A stretch of DNA of 64,000 nt, taken from Piezodorus guildinii. Its lineage: Eukaryota; Arthropoda; Insecta; Hemiptera; Pentatomidae. The notes under the pieces are model-generated. The model was not told the origin of the DNA and made no database searches. It was given only the letters and a program-made list of their open reading frames with translations. Shown in pieces: positions 10,266-20,775 of the stretch. Within the stretch, counting starts at the first letter, position 1. Each line of letters opens with the position of its first letter. The position numbers were made by a program, and so were the translations under genes. The stretch spans positions 33,586,386 through 33,650,385 of the forward strand of contig CM041292.1 of the NCBI GenBank assembly GCA_023052935.1. Direction: 5' to 3'.

Positions 10266-10668
10266 GGATATAAAATAATCGTTTGAGATCAACTATAACC
10301 TTTTGATTGGAGAGATCTACAGTTAGGGGAATTCCAAGACAGTTAAGACTTGAAAGAAAAATCAAACTGAGAATTGTTGGATGGCGGAAGTCTGCTATTA
10401 TATCGAGGTAACTACATAAGTAAAATGATAAAGCCTGGCTTTGAACCGTTATTTTAATCTTCATAAGAAGTGAGACTGTCCCTCTTTTTGTTTCTTTTAC
10501 GACACTGGATGGAAAGCTGAGAACAGTTATTTCACGGTAACGGCCAAAATCAGAAGACTTTTTCTCTGACGTTTTAGGGGCCTGCCTCAAAGGGGTGTCG
10601 ACCATAGTCTGCAGTTTCTTTCCATGCAGCAGCCACTTCAATAACGGATGAAAGTCTTGTATAGCCAC
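10180..10668 (-). CDS. 162-codon frame of unknown nature, ending in (AT)n
   Basis: The last 35 or so codons are an artefact of the (AT)n tract (YIYIYI). The upstream portion (KTSEKKSSDFGRYREITVLS, later SSVVKETKRGTVSLLMKIKI) has ordinary composition for a protein, and base content there is higher in GC than the surroundings. I do not recognise it. A fossil of a transposable-element protein is possible. Confidence 0.2.
10201..10263. repeat. (AT)n microsatellite
   Basis: A perfect dinucleotide run of about 31 units. Confidence 0.97.
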
Positions 10669-11045
10669 TCACTTGTGGGGAATATGAAACAGGAAAGCTT
10701 ATAAAAACAGAGTCGTTTTTCAAAATGGTTATTTACTATTAAAACTTTTTCAAAAGCATAATTTTCAAACATGCATTTAACAAGGAGGAACTCGCATCTC
10801 TCAAAGAAAATTTCCAGCTAGCCAAGCTAAAAATTAAAAAAAACTTCTATAGACAGTGACATGGTTGTTAATAAAAGAAACAAAAGAAAGATTATACACT
10901 TATAAATATTCTCAATTTGACAGACATTATAATACAAACCTTCAAAAAAATATGATTAATCGCATATTAAATCACTTGTTCTAATAAAAAAAACAAACAT
11001 AAATAGTAGAGATTTAATATACATTAGACAAACAAAATAAAATTT

Positions 11046-11542
11046 ATAAACGCTGCAAATTATTGCACAATGGTTTATTATTTTCAATAATAAATTAGGG
11101 TATGGATGTTTAAAGCTAATTAACTTATAATAAAAGATTCTTTTTTGTTTTGTAGGAAATTCCCTCTCGAATAGTTTTAACAACTAAAACAATAACATAT
11201 TACTCTATTTTCAAAAACAAGTGAGTTATAGGCGTATATATAGGTGACATTACAGCTTTTTTTCTGCTATATAATTAATTGCGGTATACTGATTCAAAAA
11301 CTCAATTAAATTTTTTCTCTATACTAAAAAATAATGAGTTATAAGCGTATTTACGGATAAAATATAACTTTTTTCTTTATAATAATTATTCGCAGTTTCT
11401 TGGTTATAAAACTAATAAGTGTTTTCTCTAACTGTAACTGTAATTTCAATATGAAGAAATACAAGTCTGTCGAATCAAAACAATGAACATGCACATCAAT
11501 TTGATTTAATAAAACAATAATACAAGCCACTGAAAATAATAG

Positions 11543-11592
<50 letters not shown>

Positions 11593-12158
11593 TAATATTA
11601 TTCCTCATAACTTAGTTATTTTTGGCGATAGAGAAAAGTATGTAAAGAGTATAAGAATCTATAAAAGCACGATAAATGAAAAGAAAAAAAAAAAAAAAAA
11701 AAAAGGAAAAATAAAGGAATTAGAAATCTTGCTTATATATACGCTTGTAACTTCGTTATTTTCGAAAATAGAAAAAAAAATGCATTATTGTTTTTTAACT
11801 AAAAAAATGCGAATAATTATATAAAAGAGAAAAAAGAAAAGAAAATATCCGTTTCTTCTTATAAATAAATGAATAAATACCAAAATATTTGCCTTTAGTG
11901 TCATTTGATAGAGAATTAAATTTTGGAAAAGAAAGAAAAAAATATTTAAAAAAAAGAAGAAGAAATTAAAAAGAATCATTGATTTTGATTAAGAACCAGC
12001 TTAGATATTGCGTTTTGAAATCAGTGGTATGATATAATGCTTTGAATTAGTGATTTTCATATATCTTAATTGCCAATCAACAGCCATATATAGAGTTGTA
12101 CCCTAATAATGTCATTTGGAAATAATAAACCATTGTGTAATAATTTGCAGCGTTTTTT
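11046..12158. mobile_element. Family B element with about 60-bp inverted ends
   Basis: The left end (from AAACGCTGCAAATTATTGCA) and the right end (read inward AAACGCTGCAAATTATTACA) match for roughly 60 bp, including ATGGTTTATTATTT and a later TTAGGGTA. The interior is built of degenerate units of about 110 bp with a GAGTTAT/ATAACT-type core (near 11220 and 11335) in one orientation. On the right half (near 11745, 11620) they face the other way. An (AT)n tract at 11545-11588 lies between the halves. No coding capacity. It looks like a subterminally repetitive DNA transposon derivative. Confidence 0.68.
11545..11588. repeat. (AT)n microsatellite
   Basis: A perfect run at the centre of the family B element. 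It creates a spurious YIYIYI reading frame on the minus strand. Confidence 0.96.
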
Positions 12159-12784
12159 TTTTGTTTTTTACGTCCCTGTTTGTACCTCTAAAAAAAAAAA
12201 ATTATACAGTTCCAAATGCAGTGTCGCTCCGTTTATTTTGTCGGGAAAGGATTAGCCTGAAGTTACTTTATAATGAATATTTCATATTTTATAAACGCAA
12301 ACCTTATTTTCCATTCCCAATATGTAACGGAAGGTCTAGCGAATATTTAACTGCTCTTTTTACATTTATTTAGGGTTTAATAATTATATTTCGATATTTA
12401 ATAATCGCGAAATATTTCGATTTTTCCTTTTTTGGTTTATTTATTTATTATTTTTTTTTTTTTTAGTGGTCTGAGAGTATTCGCTGTTAGAACATAAAAC
12501 TTAAAGTTATTATACTTTTTATAATAAATCAGGCATGGTAATAATTTTAAAACTATTTTCAAAATAGGAATTTTAGTGTGTTGTTAAAATCCATGATCAG
12601 TTCTAGACTCCTTATTTAAAAAAAAATACAATATATTTCCAATTTTTAATAAAAACAAAACAGTTTTTTTTTCTACGCAATTTGATATTTCATTCAAAAC
12701 AAGTGTAAAACGCAGAAACCCGAAATTTGGCACATATTTCAAACATACCGTAAGATATTTTTTTTTTTTTTAATTTTCTAGGAT
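12159..12784. other. AT-rich spacer between families B and C
   Basis: Homopolymer-rich sequence with T runs at 12451-12465 and 12759-12771. No gene or known repeat seen. Confidence 0.5.
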
Positions 12785-13176
12785 CAATTGAGACGTTGAT
12801 TTCCAAAAGGTACTAAAGGACATTTTTACAAAATTGATTTTATTACATATTTGTATTCTCATCATTTAGTTTCATCTAAATATTCTATTTGATGTTATCT
12901 AATAAATTCTCAAGTTCTTAAAAAACACGATTTAGAAATGCGGTCATTTTCTAAAAGTACTAATTACGCATTTATTTTCGTTCCAAATCATTCTAAAAAA
13001 ATTCATTTCATATCTTTAATATGATTTTATTATTATAGTAAAAAAATAATTATAAATTTTAAGGCAGAAAGACGCAAATTAGCTAGTTTAATAATATAGT
13101 AATGAGAGATTTTCGCGCCTCCTGTAAAATTTCCTAGAATGGATATAGTACCTTTTGGAAATCAACGTCTCAATTG
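12785..13176. mobile_element. Family C MITE, 392 bp with perfect 31-bp inverted ends
   Basis: CAATTGAGACGTTGATTTCC plus the next 11 bases (12785-12815) is repeated perfectly inverted at 13146-13176. The outermost CAATTG is itself palindromic, so part of it may be target duplication. The interior is AT-rich and non-coding. A diverged relative lies at 27146-27460, sharing interior blocks such as TTTGTATTCTCATCATTTAG and TCGTTCCAAAT. Confidence 0.85.
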
Positions 13177-13189
13177 TATGAAAGAATTT

Positions 13190-13300
13190 TTTATTAGTAA
13201 ATAAGAGGCTGTTAAACTACTTCAACAATTTTGTTAAAAAATGCACATTTCGGCTAATACGCCATCTTCAGGTGCAAAATGGCAATTTAAATATCTATCT
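13190..13300 (-). mobile_element. Penelope-like element tail with degenerate hammerhead-type hairpin
   Basis: On the minus strand the sequence CACCTGAAGATGGCGTATTA followed by GCCGAAATGTGC (13241-13275) has the order CTGAAGA, a small GGC/GCC stem, then GAAA. This resembles the hairpins near the ends of Penelope-like retroelements. The core differs from the hammerhead consensus CTGATGA at one base. No coding part is attached. Confidence 0.45.
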
Positions 13301-13319
13301 AAAAGGACATAATTTATAC

Positions 13320-13349
13320 GACAGAATAGCGTTTGTCGGGTCAGCTAGT
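13320..13349 (+). mobile_element. Possible Helitron- or RTE-type 3' end (CTAG)
   Basis: GACAGAATAGCGTTTGTC can fold into a short GACA/TGTC hairpin. It is followed by GGGTCAG and CTAG, then T. A hairpin about 8 bases before CTAG is the Helitron 3' signature, but similar CAGCTAGT ends also occur on some RTE LINEs. No 5' end was identified. Confidence 0.3.
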
Positions 13350-14084
13350 ATATAGATAAAGTAGATAACGATTAGATAACTTCTACATCAATAAATAAAT
13401 TATAATATGAGAAAAGATATAAAAAATTGTGAGATTCTAGGATGAATAGGTATTTATCCACTCACGACCTTAACTGTTACCTATACAAAGAGCCATAACT
13501 CTCAGCGCTGCGCAGGGGGAGGTAACCATTGAGGAAGAGTTGGAAGAAGCGGTCTGAAGATAGGCATTAAGTGAATGAGGAAGTGGCTCCAAGGAATTCG
13601 ACTTCGTTAGCCGTACTTTGTCGAGCGGAACTTATAGTAAGTATCAAGAATCTATCATCCATAAGTCGTAATCATCCCGAGTAGATAGGAAATCTCGGGA
13701 AGTAGGTGTTGTAGGAACGAAAGACATTTTACTTGTTAGGTTTTTTCTTTTTTCCAGGTTCGCAGCGGTAGTACAAGTATCCAAAAATGGTTTCACGGCT
13801 GCGTATTACACACACGAGTAGAACTACATAACTACTTATGTCATAAAGGCATAATACCCGAATGGTAACAGTCTGTTCTGAAATATCTGATTGCAAAACC
13901 GACCGATGAATTCATTATTCACTATGTGAACAGGAATGGGAAATAACGCTTCAACTGCCCTCATTACCTCTATCAAGGCACCAACGACCGAGATATTAGA
14001 GATCGCATCTGATCCACACATCAGACAATGTTATAGCCTAATAAAATACATTAATTATCTACTTACATATCTATTGTTCTTCAA
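13350..14084. other. Unrecognised, partly GC-richer DNA
   Basis: A patch at 13480-13640 (including CGCTGCGCAGGGGGAGGTAA) and overlapping short frames on both strands at 13836-14124 show no family that I can name. Confidence 0.4.
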
Positions 14085-14240
14085 AAAATCTGGTGGTGCA
14101 ACCACGACTTACTTCTGTTGTTAGAATTAACATAAGAACTTTTAAATAAAGTTCGATTTCAAAAAAGGTCTAAGAATTACATTGAGTTGCTATAGAAACA
14201 TGTGTTTCATTAAATAATCTAATAAAATGGTTTTCAATAG
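14085..14240 (-). mobile_element. Family A fragment, 3' terminus (inverted)
   Basis: AAAAAATCTGGTGGTGCAAC and CACGACTTACTTCTG match the inverted family A end. Downstream GAAACATGTGTTTCATTAAA matches the region about 120 bp inside the element. Heavily diverged. Confidence 0.6.
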
Positions 14241-14599
14241 GAGGTATGCAGACCCAGACCGAAGACAACGTCCACAAGGCACGCAAGATATCATTGGGAA
14301 ATTATTTTAAATAACGTTTCATATTTTCACATTCACAATCGTTAAATGGTCATTTTAAAAATAATGAGAGTAAAGTACAAATGTAACTTGGCAAAAGATA
14401 ATGGAAAAAATTGGTTTCGAATCAATATCTATTTTTTTTTACTTCTAAATTTTATTAATTTAATATTGTACGGTTTTAAGCAAACTAATAGAACCAGGCT
14501 CTTTTTCTTCATTTCCGTTTCTCCTACTTGGTCATTTCTGGCACACACAGTTTCTGTAGCTTGCTGCAAGCTAATACTGAGAGGTACACTATTCTGATT

Positions 14600-14960
14600 C
14601 TACCATCTTTATTCCTTGTAGTCAGATTTTACATGGATTTAGCAAGTTTAATAAAAATCGTTAGAACCTTTTTTGAGAAAATCGTCAAAAGGTGCGAAAT
14701 GCATGATGGAAACTGGCTCTTGTTTTTCGCCGAGTTGATGAAATAGTTTCTGTAAGATTTCGTGCGTTTTAGTTGTCTTAGATATAGAATTTTAGTTTTT
14801 AAGACTTTTCGTTTTCATCCTAGACTAGCAACACTACAAATTACTCACACAGACTTTTTCGCGCGACTTGGTTGTTGTTTTGGTTTTAAGGGCAAAAAAC
14901 TGTGTGTGGTTATTAATGCCCAAAACATCTTCAGAAGAGGATTAACTTACCTATGAAAAA
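14600..14960 (-). mobile_element. Family A fragment, middle to 5' part (inverted)
   Basis: TTGAGAAAATCGTCAAAAGG, GTGCGAAATGCATG and a later GACTTTTCGTTTTCATCC correspond to the middle of family A. The segment ends near GGATTAACTTACC, a decayed 12-mer. The frames crossing it are accidental. Confidence 0.55.
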
Positions 14961-15229
14961 AAAAAAAAAAATCGGTTCTCAATAAAAATAAAATAGAACA
15001 AAAATTATGACCTAATCGGAACTGCATACATAACGATTAGCAATACAAAGTATAACAGAAAAATGTGAGTAATTTAAAAAAGTGCGAAAAATAACCCAAT
15101 GTGTTAAATGAGCTGGTATAAGTAATGTTCCTCACCAATTGAATGACACCGTCGTCTGCCGATCATTATCGCTTAATGCCTCAGAGACATTACTGGTACG
15201 CTACATTTTACAAATTCTCTACTTGGTTT

Positions 15230-15362
15230 CAAATTCTGCGACTTGGTTATTCGGACTCAGGAGATCCTATAACGTGTATTTCTGTAAAAAACTGGAATTG
15301 AAATTTTTCACACCCTCAATACTTTCCCTTACTATTTCTTATATAGGTAAGTGAAAGTTAAA
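15230..15362 (-). mobile_element. Family A fragment, 5' terminus (inverted)
   Basis: GCGACTTGGTTATTCGGACT, then ACGTGTATTTCTG, then ATACTTTCCCTTACTATTTC and TATAGGTAAGTGAAAGTTAA reproduce the last 130 bp of inverted family A copies. Confidence 0.78.
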
Positions 15363-16006
15363 ATATCGTTTTTTAACAGTAACTCAAATTTGTTCAATGA
15401 AGGTTTAGAGGCGGAATATTATTTTGCAAGATATTGCGTAGTGGCCTGAATATGACATTTAAGAAGATGTCCACTTGTTTTGCTGACATTTGGATTGAGT
15501 CAAGGGAAACAGGACCGGGAGATCTTCCAAGGTAAAATGATTCATATCAATGTTTTTTATTTTCCTGATATATATTTTTATTTTATTTTTTGTTCTGTCT
15601 GCTGCGGCATATAAGAGTTGCACTTCTTTTCCTTCCGCGTAAACATGCAATTATACAAGAGCTCTATATTCTCATATTTTTAATGAAAAAAAAAAATTAT
15701 TTATTTTTAATTTGCAAGATAATTGTAACCAAGCAATGTTTAACTTTATTTATTTTCATTCAATCAAAAGAGATATCTGGACATATATTACTGACTAGTG
15801 AGTCGCCCTTGGTTTGTTTCAGGTGTAATTTAAATGTAGTGTTTTTATGTTTGATAACGGCACTTTACGTCCGATTTAGAGTTAATCGCAGAAGCCAGGA
15901 TATACGAGATGGTTTTATTAATAGATAGAGAAGAAAAAAGAGACTTAAGAACATGAATATTCAGTTCAAACGTTCATGGATAACCTTAAATTAAAAAAAA
16001 AAGTCA
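15363..16006. other. AT-rich spacer
   Basis: The 112-codon forward frame at 15590-15928 has no motif that I recognise and its composition follows the background. No gene called. Confidence 0.45.
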
Positions 16007-16014
16007 TAAAATAA

Positions 16015-16998
16015 TTTTTTTTTTTTAAATTATATTTTATTGAATTTTACAACTGTATATTACATAAATACAATAAGTAAAAGTGATGAATTATAGTAAA
16101 AGGTATATAAGGCTTGTGAAGAAACTACCCAGCGGTAGTACTTCGATGTTTATTTTAGTAAGTAGATCCCGAGGCCATCTTCTTTTCAATCGCCTCGGAG
16201 GGTTGTCAGGAATATGCGAGGTTGATAGGTTGCGGACAAGAGGGTTTATATGAGTTGGGAGTTTGGAATTAAAAGTGGTATATCTGGTTCGAGAAAGGTC
16301 TGCCACAAATGGGATATTAAGGTCGTTATGGATGATTTTATTTGTGACGAAATAAGGAGCATTTAGGATTTTGCGAAGGATTTTGGATTGTAAGGATTGG
16401 ATGCGGGAGGAATTAGATGGCTTAGTAGAGCCCCAAAGCTCGATTCCATATGTCCAGATTGGTCTGATGACAGTGATATAAATGAGCTTTTTGTAGTGAA
16501 TTGGAAGTTTTGAACGTTTGTCTAGTAAGTGTTGTAGTAATCGGTATCTACGGGCAGTTTCCTGTCGTTTTAGTCTCGTGTGAGGGTTCCATGTAAGACG
16601 TTTGTCAAGATGGAGTCCTAGGTATCGGATTTGTTCAACAGGTATGAGTGGCGTATTATTAAAAGATACGGTAGGGCAGGAAGTCATCGGTTTTCGACGA
16701 AGGGTAAAGGTAATTTGGTGGGATTTTTTAGGATTTATTTTAATCCTCCAGTTCCGACACCATTTCTCAATGGCTGTGATGTGGGACTGAAGGATTTGGG
16801 ATGCAGCGGTTGGATCGTTATGGACGGATAACACACAAGTGTCATCCGCGTAAGTTGTGAGGACAGTGCTAGGATGGAGTGGGATATCAGCTGTATATAC
16901 CGTATAAAGGATGGGACCTAAGATACTACCCTGAGGTACACCTGCAGACTGAGAAATTATGGAAGAGTAGGAAAGGTTATGATTTACTTGAAAGGTTC
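16015..16998 (-). mobile_element. jockey-like LINE, best preserved 5'-truncated copy
   Basis: The 3' half of the reverse-transcriptase ORF is followed on the minus strand by a 3' untranslated region with AATAAAATATAATTT and a 12-base A tail (T run 16015-16026). The 13-bp target duplication TAAAATAATTTTT lies at about 16007-16019 and 16999-17011, overlapping the T run on one side. This marks insertion by target-primed reverse transcription with 5' truncation inside the RT domain. Confidence 0.92.
16091..16998 (-). pseudogene. jockey-like reverse transcriptase, C-terminal 300 residues
   Basis: The frame is open from the truncation point: RTFQVNHNLSYSS, then QSAGVPQGSILGPILYTVYT (RT block with PQGS..GP), then TYADDTCVLSVH with the catalytic YADD. 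Next come WRIKINPKKSHQITFTLRR, then QIRYLGLHLDKRLTW, IRPIWTYGIELWG and PPRRLKRRWPRDLL. It continues to a stop at 16091 in a frame ending SFFTSLIYLLL. A methionine at 16834 lies inside the domain and is not a true start. What remains is intact and open, suggesting a fairly recent insertion. The endonuclease and RT fingers are missing. Confidence 0.92.
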
Positions 16999-17011
16999 TA
17001 AAATAATTTTT

Positions 17012-17350
17012 AAAGAAGATATTATAAGAACGTCAGATTATGGAATTATAACTTTTAATTTATTTCGAAACATAAGATTTTGTACCTAATATTGTTTCTA
17101 AAATCTTGCATACTGTATGGAAGAATATCTACCATAATGTACGGAGGCAACACTGAATCACCATTAACCTCCCTACAAACATAACAAATAACATATACTC
17201 ATAAGTATATGGTCTTTTAAAAACATTCTGTTAACTTGTACAACTTATATTGTTGTATATTAACTTTTATAAATCCTTGCGCTTTCCAATAGTATTTTTC
17301 ACACATATATTACAACTTATATTTCAGATATAATTTGTTTTTTACTCTTT
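17012..17350. other. AT-rich spacer, possible family A trace
   Basis: TTAACTTTTATAAATCCTTG, CGCTTTCCAATAGTAT and ATATTACAACTTATA near 17255-17325 faintly resemble an inverted family A interior. No gene seen. Confidence 0.3.
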
Positions 17351-17354
17351 ACAG

Positions 17355-17539
17355 AAAATAAAATGTTTTCCTCTGAAGAAAAACTTAATTGCGATGTATT
17401 TTACTTAAAACCATCAGAAAAGAATGTCCTAAATGATAGTGAACACCTTATCAACATTCGTCACGTAGTTAAGAAGGAGTACCCAATGAGAAATCAATAT
17501 AGCGCTGTCTTCTTATATATATCTATTAATTATTATTTG

Positions 17540-17542
<3 letters not shown>
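17355..17542 (+). CDS. Candidate small exon, 59 codons, unknown product
   Basis: A pyrimidine-rich tract TTTGTTTTTTACTCTTTACAG ends at 17354 and looks like a splice acceptor. Eight bases later an ATG (17363) opens a frame beginning MFSSEEKLNCDVFYLKPSEK and continuing NVLNDSEHLINIRHVVKKEY. Amino-acid use is balanced, unlike chance AT-rich frames. The last codons run into TAT-rich sequence next to the (AT)n tract, so the real exon, if any, probably ends earlier at a donor that I cannot place. I recognise no domain. It may be a host first coding exon or a transposon relic. Confidence 0.3.
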
Positions 17543-17595
<53 letters not shown>

Positions 17596-17613
17596 AGAGA
17601 GAGAGAGAGAGAG
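17543..17613. repeat. (AT)n followed by (GA)n microsatellite
   Basis: About 25 AT units run directly into about ten GA units. Confidence 0.97.
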
Positions 17614-19265
17614 ATTAATTGATTATTGACTAATAGATTTTACTGTCTTAGGGCCTGATTCCCTTTCTTACAAACAAAATAATCAATTTTTTCACATATA
17701 GATGTGCCTATTCGTACAGATATACAAACATTATATGTTGACATTTTAATTATATTTATAAGAATAGTGTTTTTATACAGAAGCAACTGATTTTTTGTTT
17801 CTTTTTTTTTTTTAATTTTGAATAATATGAAGGGAAACTCTGAAGGAAAAGAAAGAGAGAGGGAGAGGGAGATTTACAAGCCACAATCAACAACATTCTA
17901 TTTGTTTAATTAATACAATACAATAAAAAAATTGGATTAAATTTAAATATTACACTGAAAGTGTAAAATAAAGGTTTGTTTTTGGTATATGATACGCATT
18001 TTGAATTTATGTATCTAATTTATGTATATTTCTCCAGGATTATTTAATTAATCACGTATCTCCTAGTCAGTACCAAATTATTCCTCTTCACAATGACATT
18101 CAATGAAAAGTTAATTAATACAGAGGTATTAAGAGAGAGGTAGCAGAAGTCTTCCTGGTAGCCATTGTTATCAACCACATGCAGTTTGAATATTTGAAAC
18201 AGTATAACATTTCAGCTCACAGGAGGAAATAACCAAGAATCCGTTAAATTTCAACATAATTCAAGCCTCTAATCATGTCTTCAATCTTTTTTTCATGTAT
18301 AAATTTTTCTCGTTAAAGTTATTCAGTTATAATTTTTTATCAAAACCTTCTCCAAATAAATGGTAATTTCTACAGCATTCATAGAATAGTTCCAAACGTT
18401 TTATTACTGCATTTCTTTAAATACTTGACCGATTCTCTTTTGTTTCCTATCGTTCCAATATTGACTAATGATGCCTAGTGGGCGTGGAACTGTCTTATAA
18501 AGTGATTAATTGCTTTATAAGATTCAGTTTTAGCATCTCCAATATATCCTTCGCACTCAGACAGAGCGAGGAAGTGTTGCTGTTTTTACAAAAAAATATT
18601 ATTAAAAAAATAAATGAAGAAAAGTGAGTGTTATATTAAAATTAAGTACGTTATCTGAAAATGGAATAAATCTCCGAGAAGTGAACATATATATTAAAAT
18701 TAAGGTTATTGTAAGGAAGAAGATGTTACTTGACTACATATATATTTTTTTAAAGATGATTATATAAAAATATTTCTAAGAGGTTGTTTTTTTTCTTTAA
18801 ATGTATACCTTTCATTTAAAAGGAACAAAAATTAAATATAAATAATGAAGTTAAAAAGATTAAATACAAATTGTAATTATATTGTATTATTTTTGTCAAA
18901 AATCATTTAAAAAATAATTTTTATACTGAAATGTATGTAGTATGGTTTGTTAAAGCAACCCAATACAGTCGGGTTGCACAATATTTATAAATAAATAAAA
19001 GATTTTCTTTCTACTTGCAATTTAATATAACTTAAATAAATATATTAATTACTAGGCTTAAATAAATGTCTGATTTTTTTAAATTACCCACACCTACCTC
19101 GATTTCGAAGGGTATACTGGGGTTTATTGTGTTACAGAGTAAGGGTGGAGGATGAATGCTGAGTTAGACCCTTGCATCGAGATGCGATCTTGTAATTATT
19201 TTATTTTTAAGTTTCATCTGGTTGCTGGGCAATGCGCAGTCACCCTGCTCCAATTAATGTTTGAC
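17614..19265. other. AT-rich DNA, nothing recognised
   Basis: A short GAGAGG-rich patch occurs near 17850-17870. The rest has no gene-like frame or known repeat. Confidence 0.5.
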
Positions 19266-19274
19266 AATCATGAG

Positions 19275-19465
19275 ATACTATCAGGTGGTCTAGTAGATAA
19301 AGCACTAGACTACTATTCTCCGGGTTCTAGTTTCGAACCCAGACTCTGGCGGAATAATTATTTGTCCTGTTATTTCAACAATGTGACATACATGGAGTTG
19401 CGAGAGGATCCTGGAACACGAAGAGCTTGTCTAAAGTGGCTACCCGAAATCGTGGAGTTTTGGTT
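19275..19465 (+). repeat. tRNA-derived SINE head (SINE-2-like)
   Basis: GGTGGTCTAGTAGATAAAGC (A-box region), ACTAGACTACTATTCTCCGG and GGTTCTAGTTTCGAACCC (B-box GTTTCGAACCC) are spaced as in a tRNA gene but lack a proper acceptor stem. The head is like that of the SINE at 36.7 kb. The downstream body with GAGGATCCTGGAACACGAAG is diverged. The 118-codon frame crossing it is accidental. Confidence 0.62.
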
Positions 19466-19479
19466 AAGTGTTATCTCCC

Positions 19480-20460
19480 TCTTATCATCTTATTGCACAA
19501 CAGTTTAAAAACAGTAAGAATCTCTGTGTGCTAAGCCCAAGATCTTTCATGGGTTGTAGAGTTTTTTTTAGTTTTTTATATATATTTATAATACTCATCA
19601 TTAATAACAGGCCGAATATCACAGAAGGACTTGGGCAAAGAATATCGAAAAGAATGTGTTATCACCCCGAAATTAAAGCAAAAAGAAACATACAAGCAAA
19701 AAAATATACTCATCTAAAGAGCACTACTAAAATGGAAATATGTTCAGAACAAGGAATTTCAATAGAATCAACGATAGTTCTATTTGACCTAATTTAACTT
19801 ACTAACGAATGATTTAAGAAAGCTGGCCAACGTATGAAGCACCTCTCTTGAAAACAATTACTAGACGAATAGTTAATTAAATCTCTAAACTTGCGAAAAT
19901 GATTGTGTATATGTAGCAACGAAAGTTTTCTTTTGTTTGCATGTCTCCTTTCATTAAATAATGACATGTCCGGTTTCGACCTACTCTAGCTTTTCCTTCC
20001 ATTAACAACTAATTAGTAACTTTCTGTTACTTGAACGGAAAAATTATAATTGTATTAATCTAATTGTAATTAAAAACATATATATTTTTCAAAAAGTTGA
20101 AGCTAAGCATTTTAGATTAAAATTTCGTTGTTTTCATAATAAAAACATATTTTATTTTTTTATCATTTAACAATATTTAATTATTTATTTATCATTCAAA
20201 TTAGATGATTTCAAAAAAGCTATATGTTTTTCCTATAAAATATCTTATCTGTCGCCACACTGAAACAAAATGTCGAGGTCTTAAAGACATTATGTCCTTT
20301 GGCTACGCATTTATTTATTTATCACATCTTTAACCTTTTTAGCTTAAATTTAAATATACTAAGGTTATTGTAACCCATATTTATATGAAAGAAAGTCACA
20401 AAACACACCCTTTTGTAGTCGACGTATTACAAAAACTATTATTGAAAAATAAAAATTAAG
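19480..20460. other. AT-rich DNA without recognised content
   Basis: The 109-codon forward frame at 19468-19797 contains QRISKRMCYHPEIKAKRNIQ but matches nothing I know. Nothing else stands out. Confidence 0.4.
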
Positions 20461-20463
20461 AAG

Positions 20464-20550
20464 CTAATGTGGGGTCACCTATGATGTAGTGGCTAGTATA
20501 AAAGATTTCAATACTCAGGGCCACGAACTCAAATTCGGCAGATGGCCTTT
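20464..20550 (+). repeat. SINE-1 head fragment
   Basis: GGGGTCACCTATGATGTAGT, GGCTAGTATAAAAG and ACGAACTCAAATTCGGCAGA correspond to the tRNA-like head of SINE-1. The conserved body stops soon after. Confidence 0.65.
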
Positions 20551-20651
20551 GGATTTTTTTATATGGCCTCCTGATTTATTGTGGATTATCTTCCATTGAG
20601 TTAGCGAAATACCACTTAAAGTTAAGGAATCTATGTTTAAATAATAAATAA

Positions 20652-20775
20652 AAGCACCTTAACTAATCCTTTTTTAGAATATGTAAACACAATTTAATAA
20701 ATACATTGAGAATTGAATTGCAATATTGAAAAATGATACGATCTTATTTTATAAGCCAATATATTTTGAAAAATA
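20652..20775 (-). mobile_element. mariner-2 fragment (terminal region)
   Basis: AGCACCTTAACTAATCCTTT followed by ATATGTAAACACA and a later TTGAATTGCAATATTG align with the flanking part of the mariner-2 derivatives at 39.7 kb and 48.5 kb. Read on the minus strand the outer end begins near TATTGGCTTATAAAATAAGA, comparable to the TTGGGTTGTAAAATGAGATC end of the 48.5-kb copy. The transposase part is absent. Confidence 0.6.

Noticed and set aside
16602..16831. Two forward frames of 62 and 66 codons
   Set aside because: They are shadows of the LINE reverse-transcriptase frame on the minus strand.
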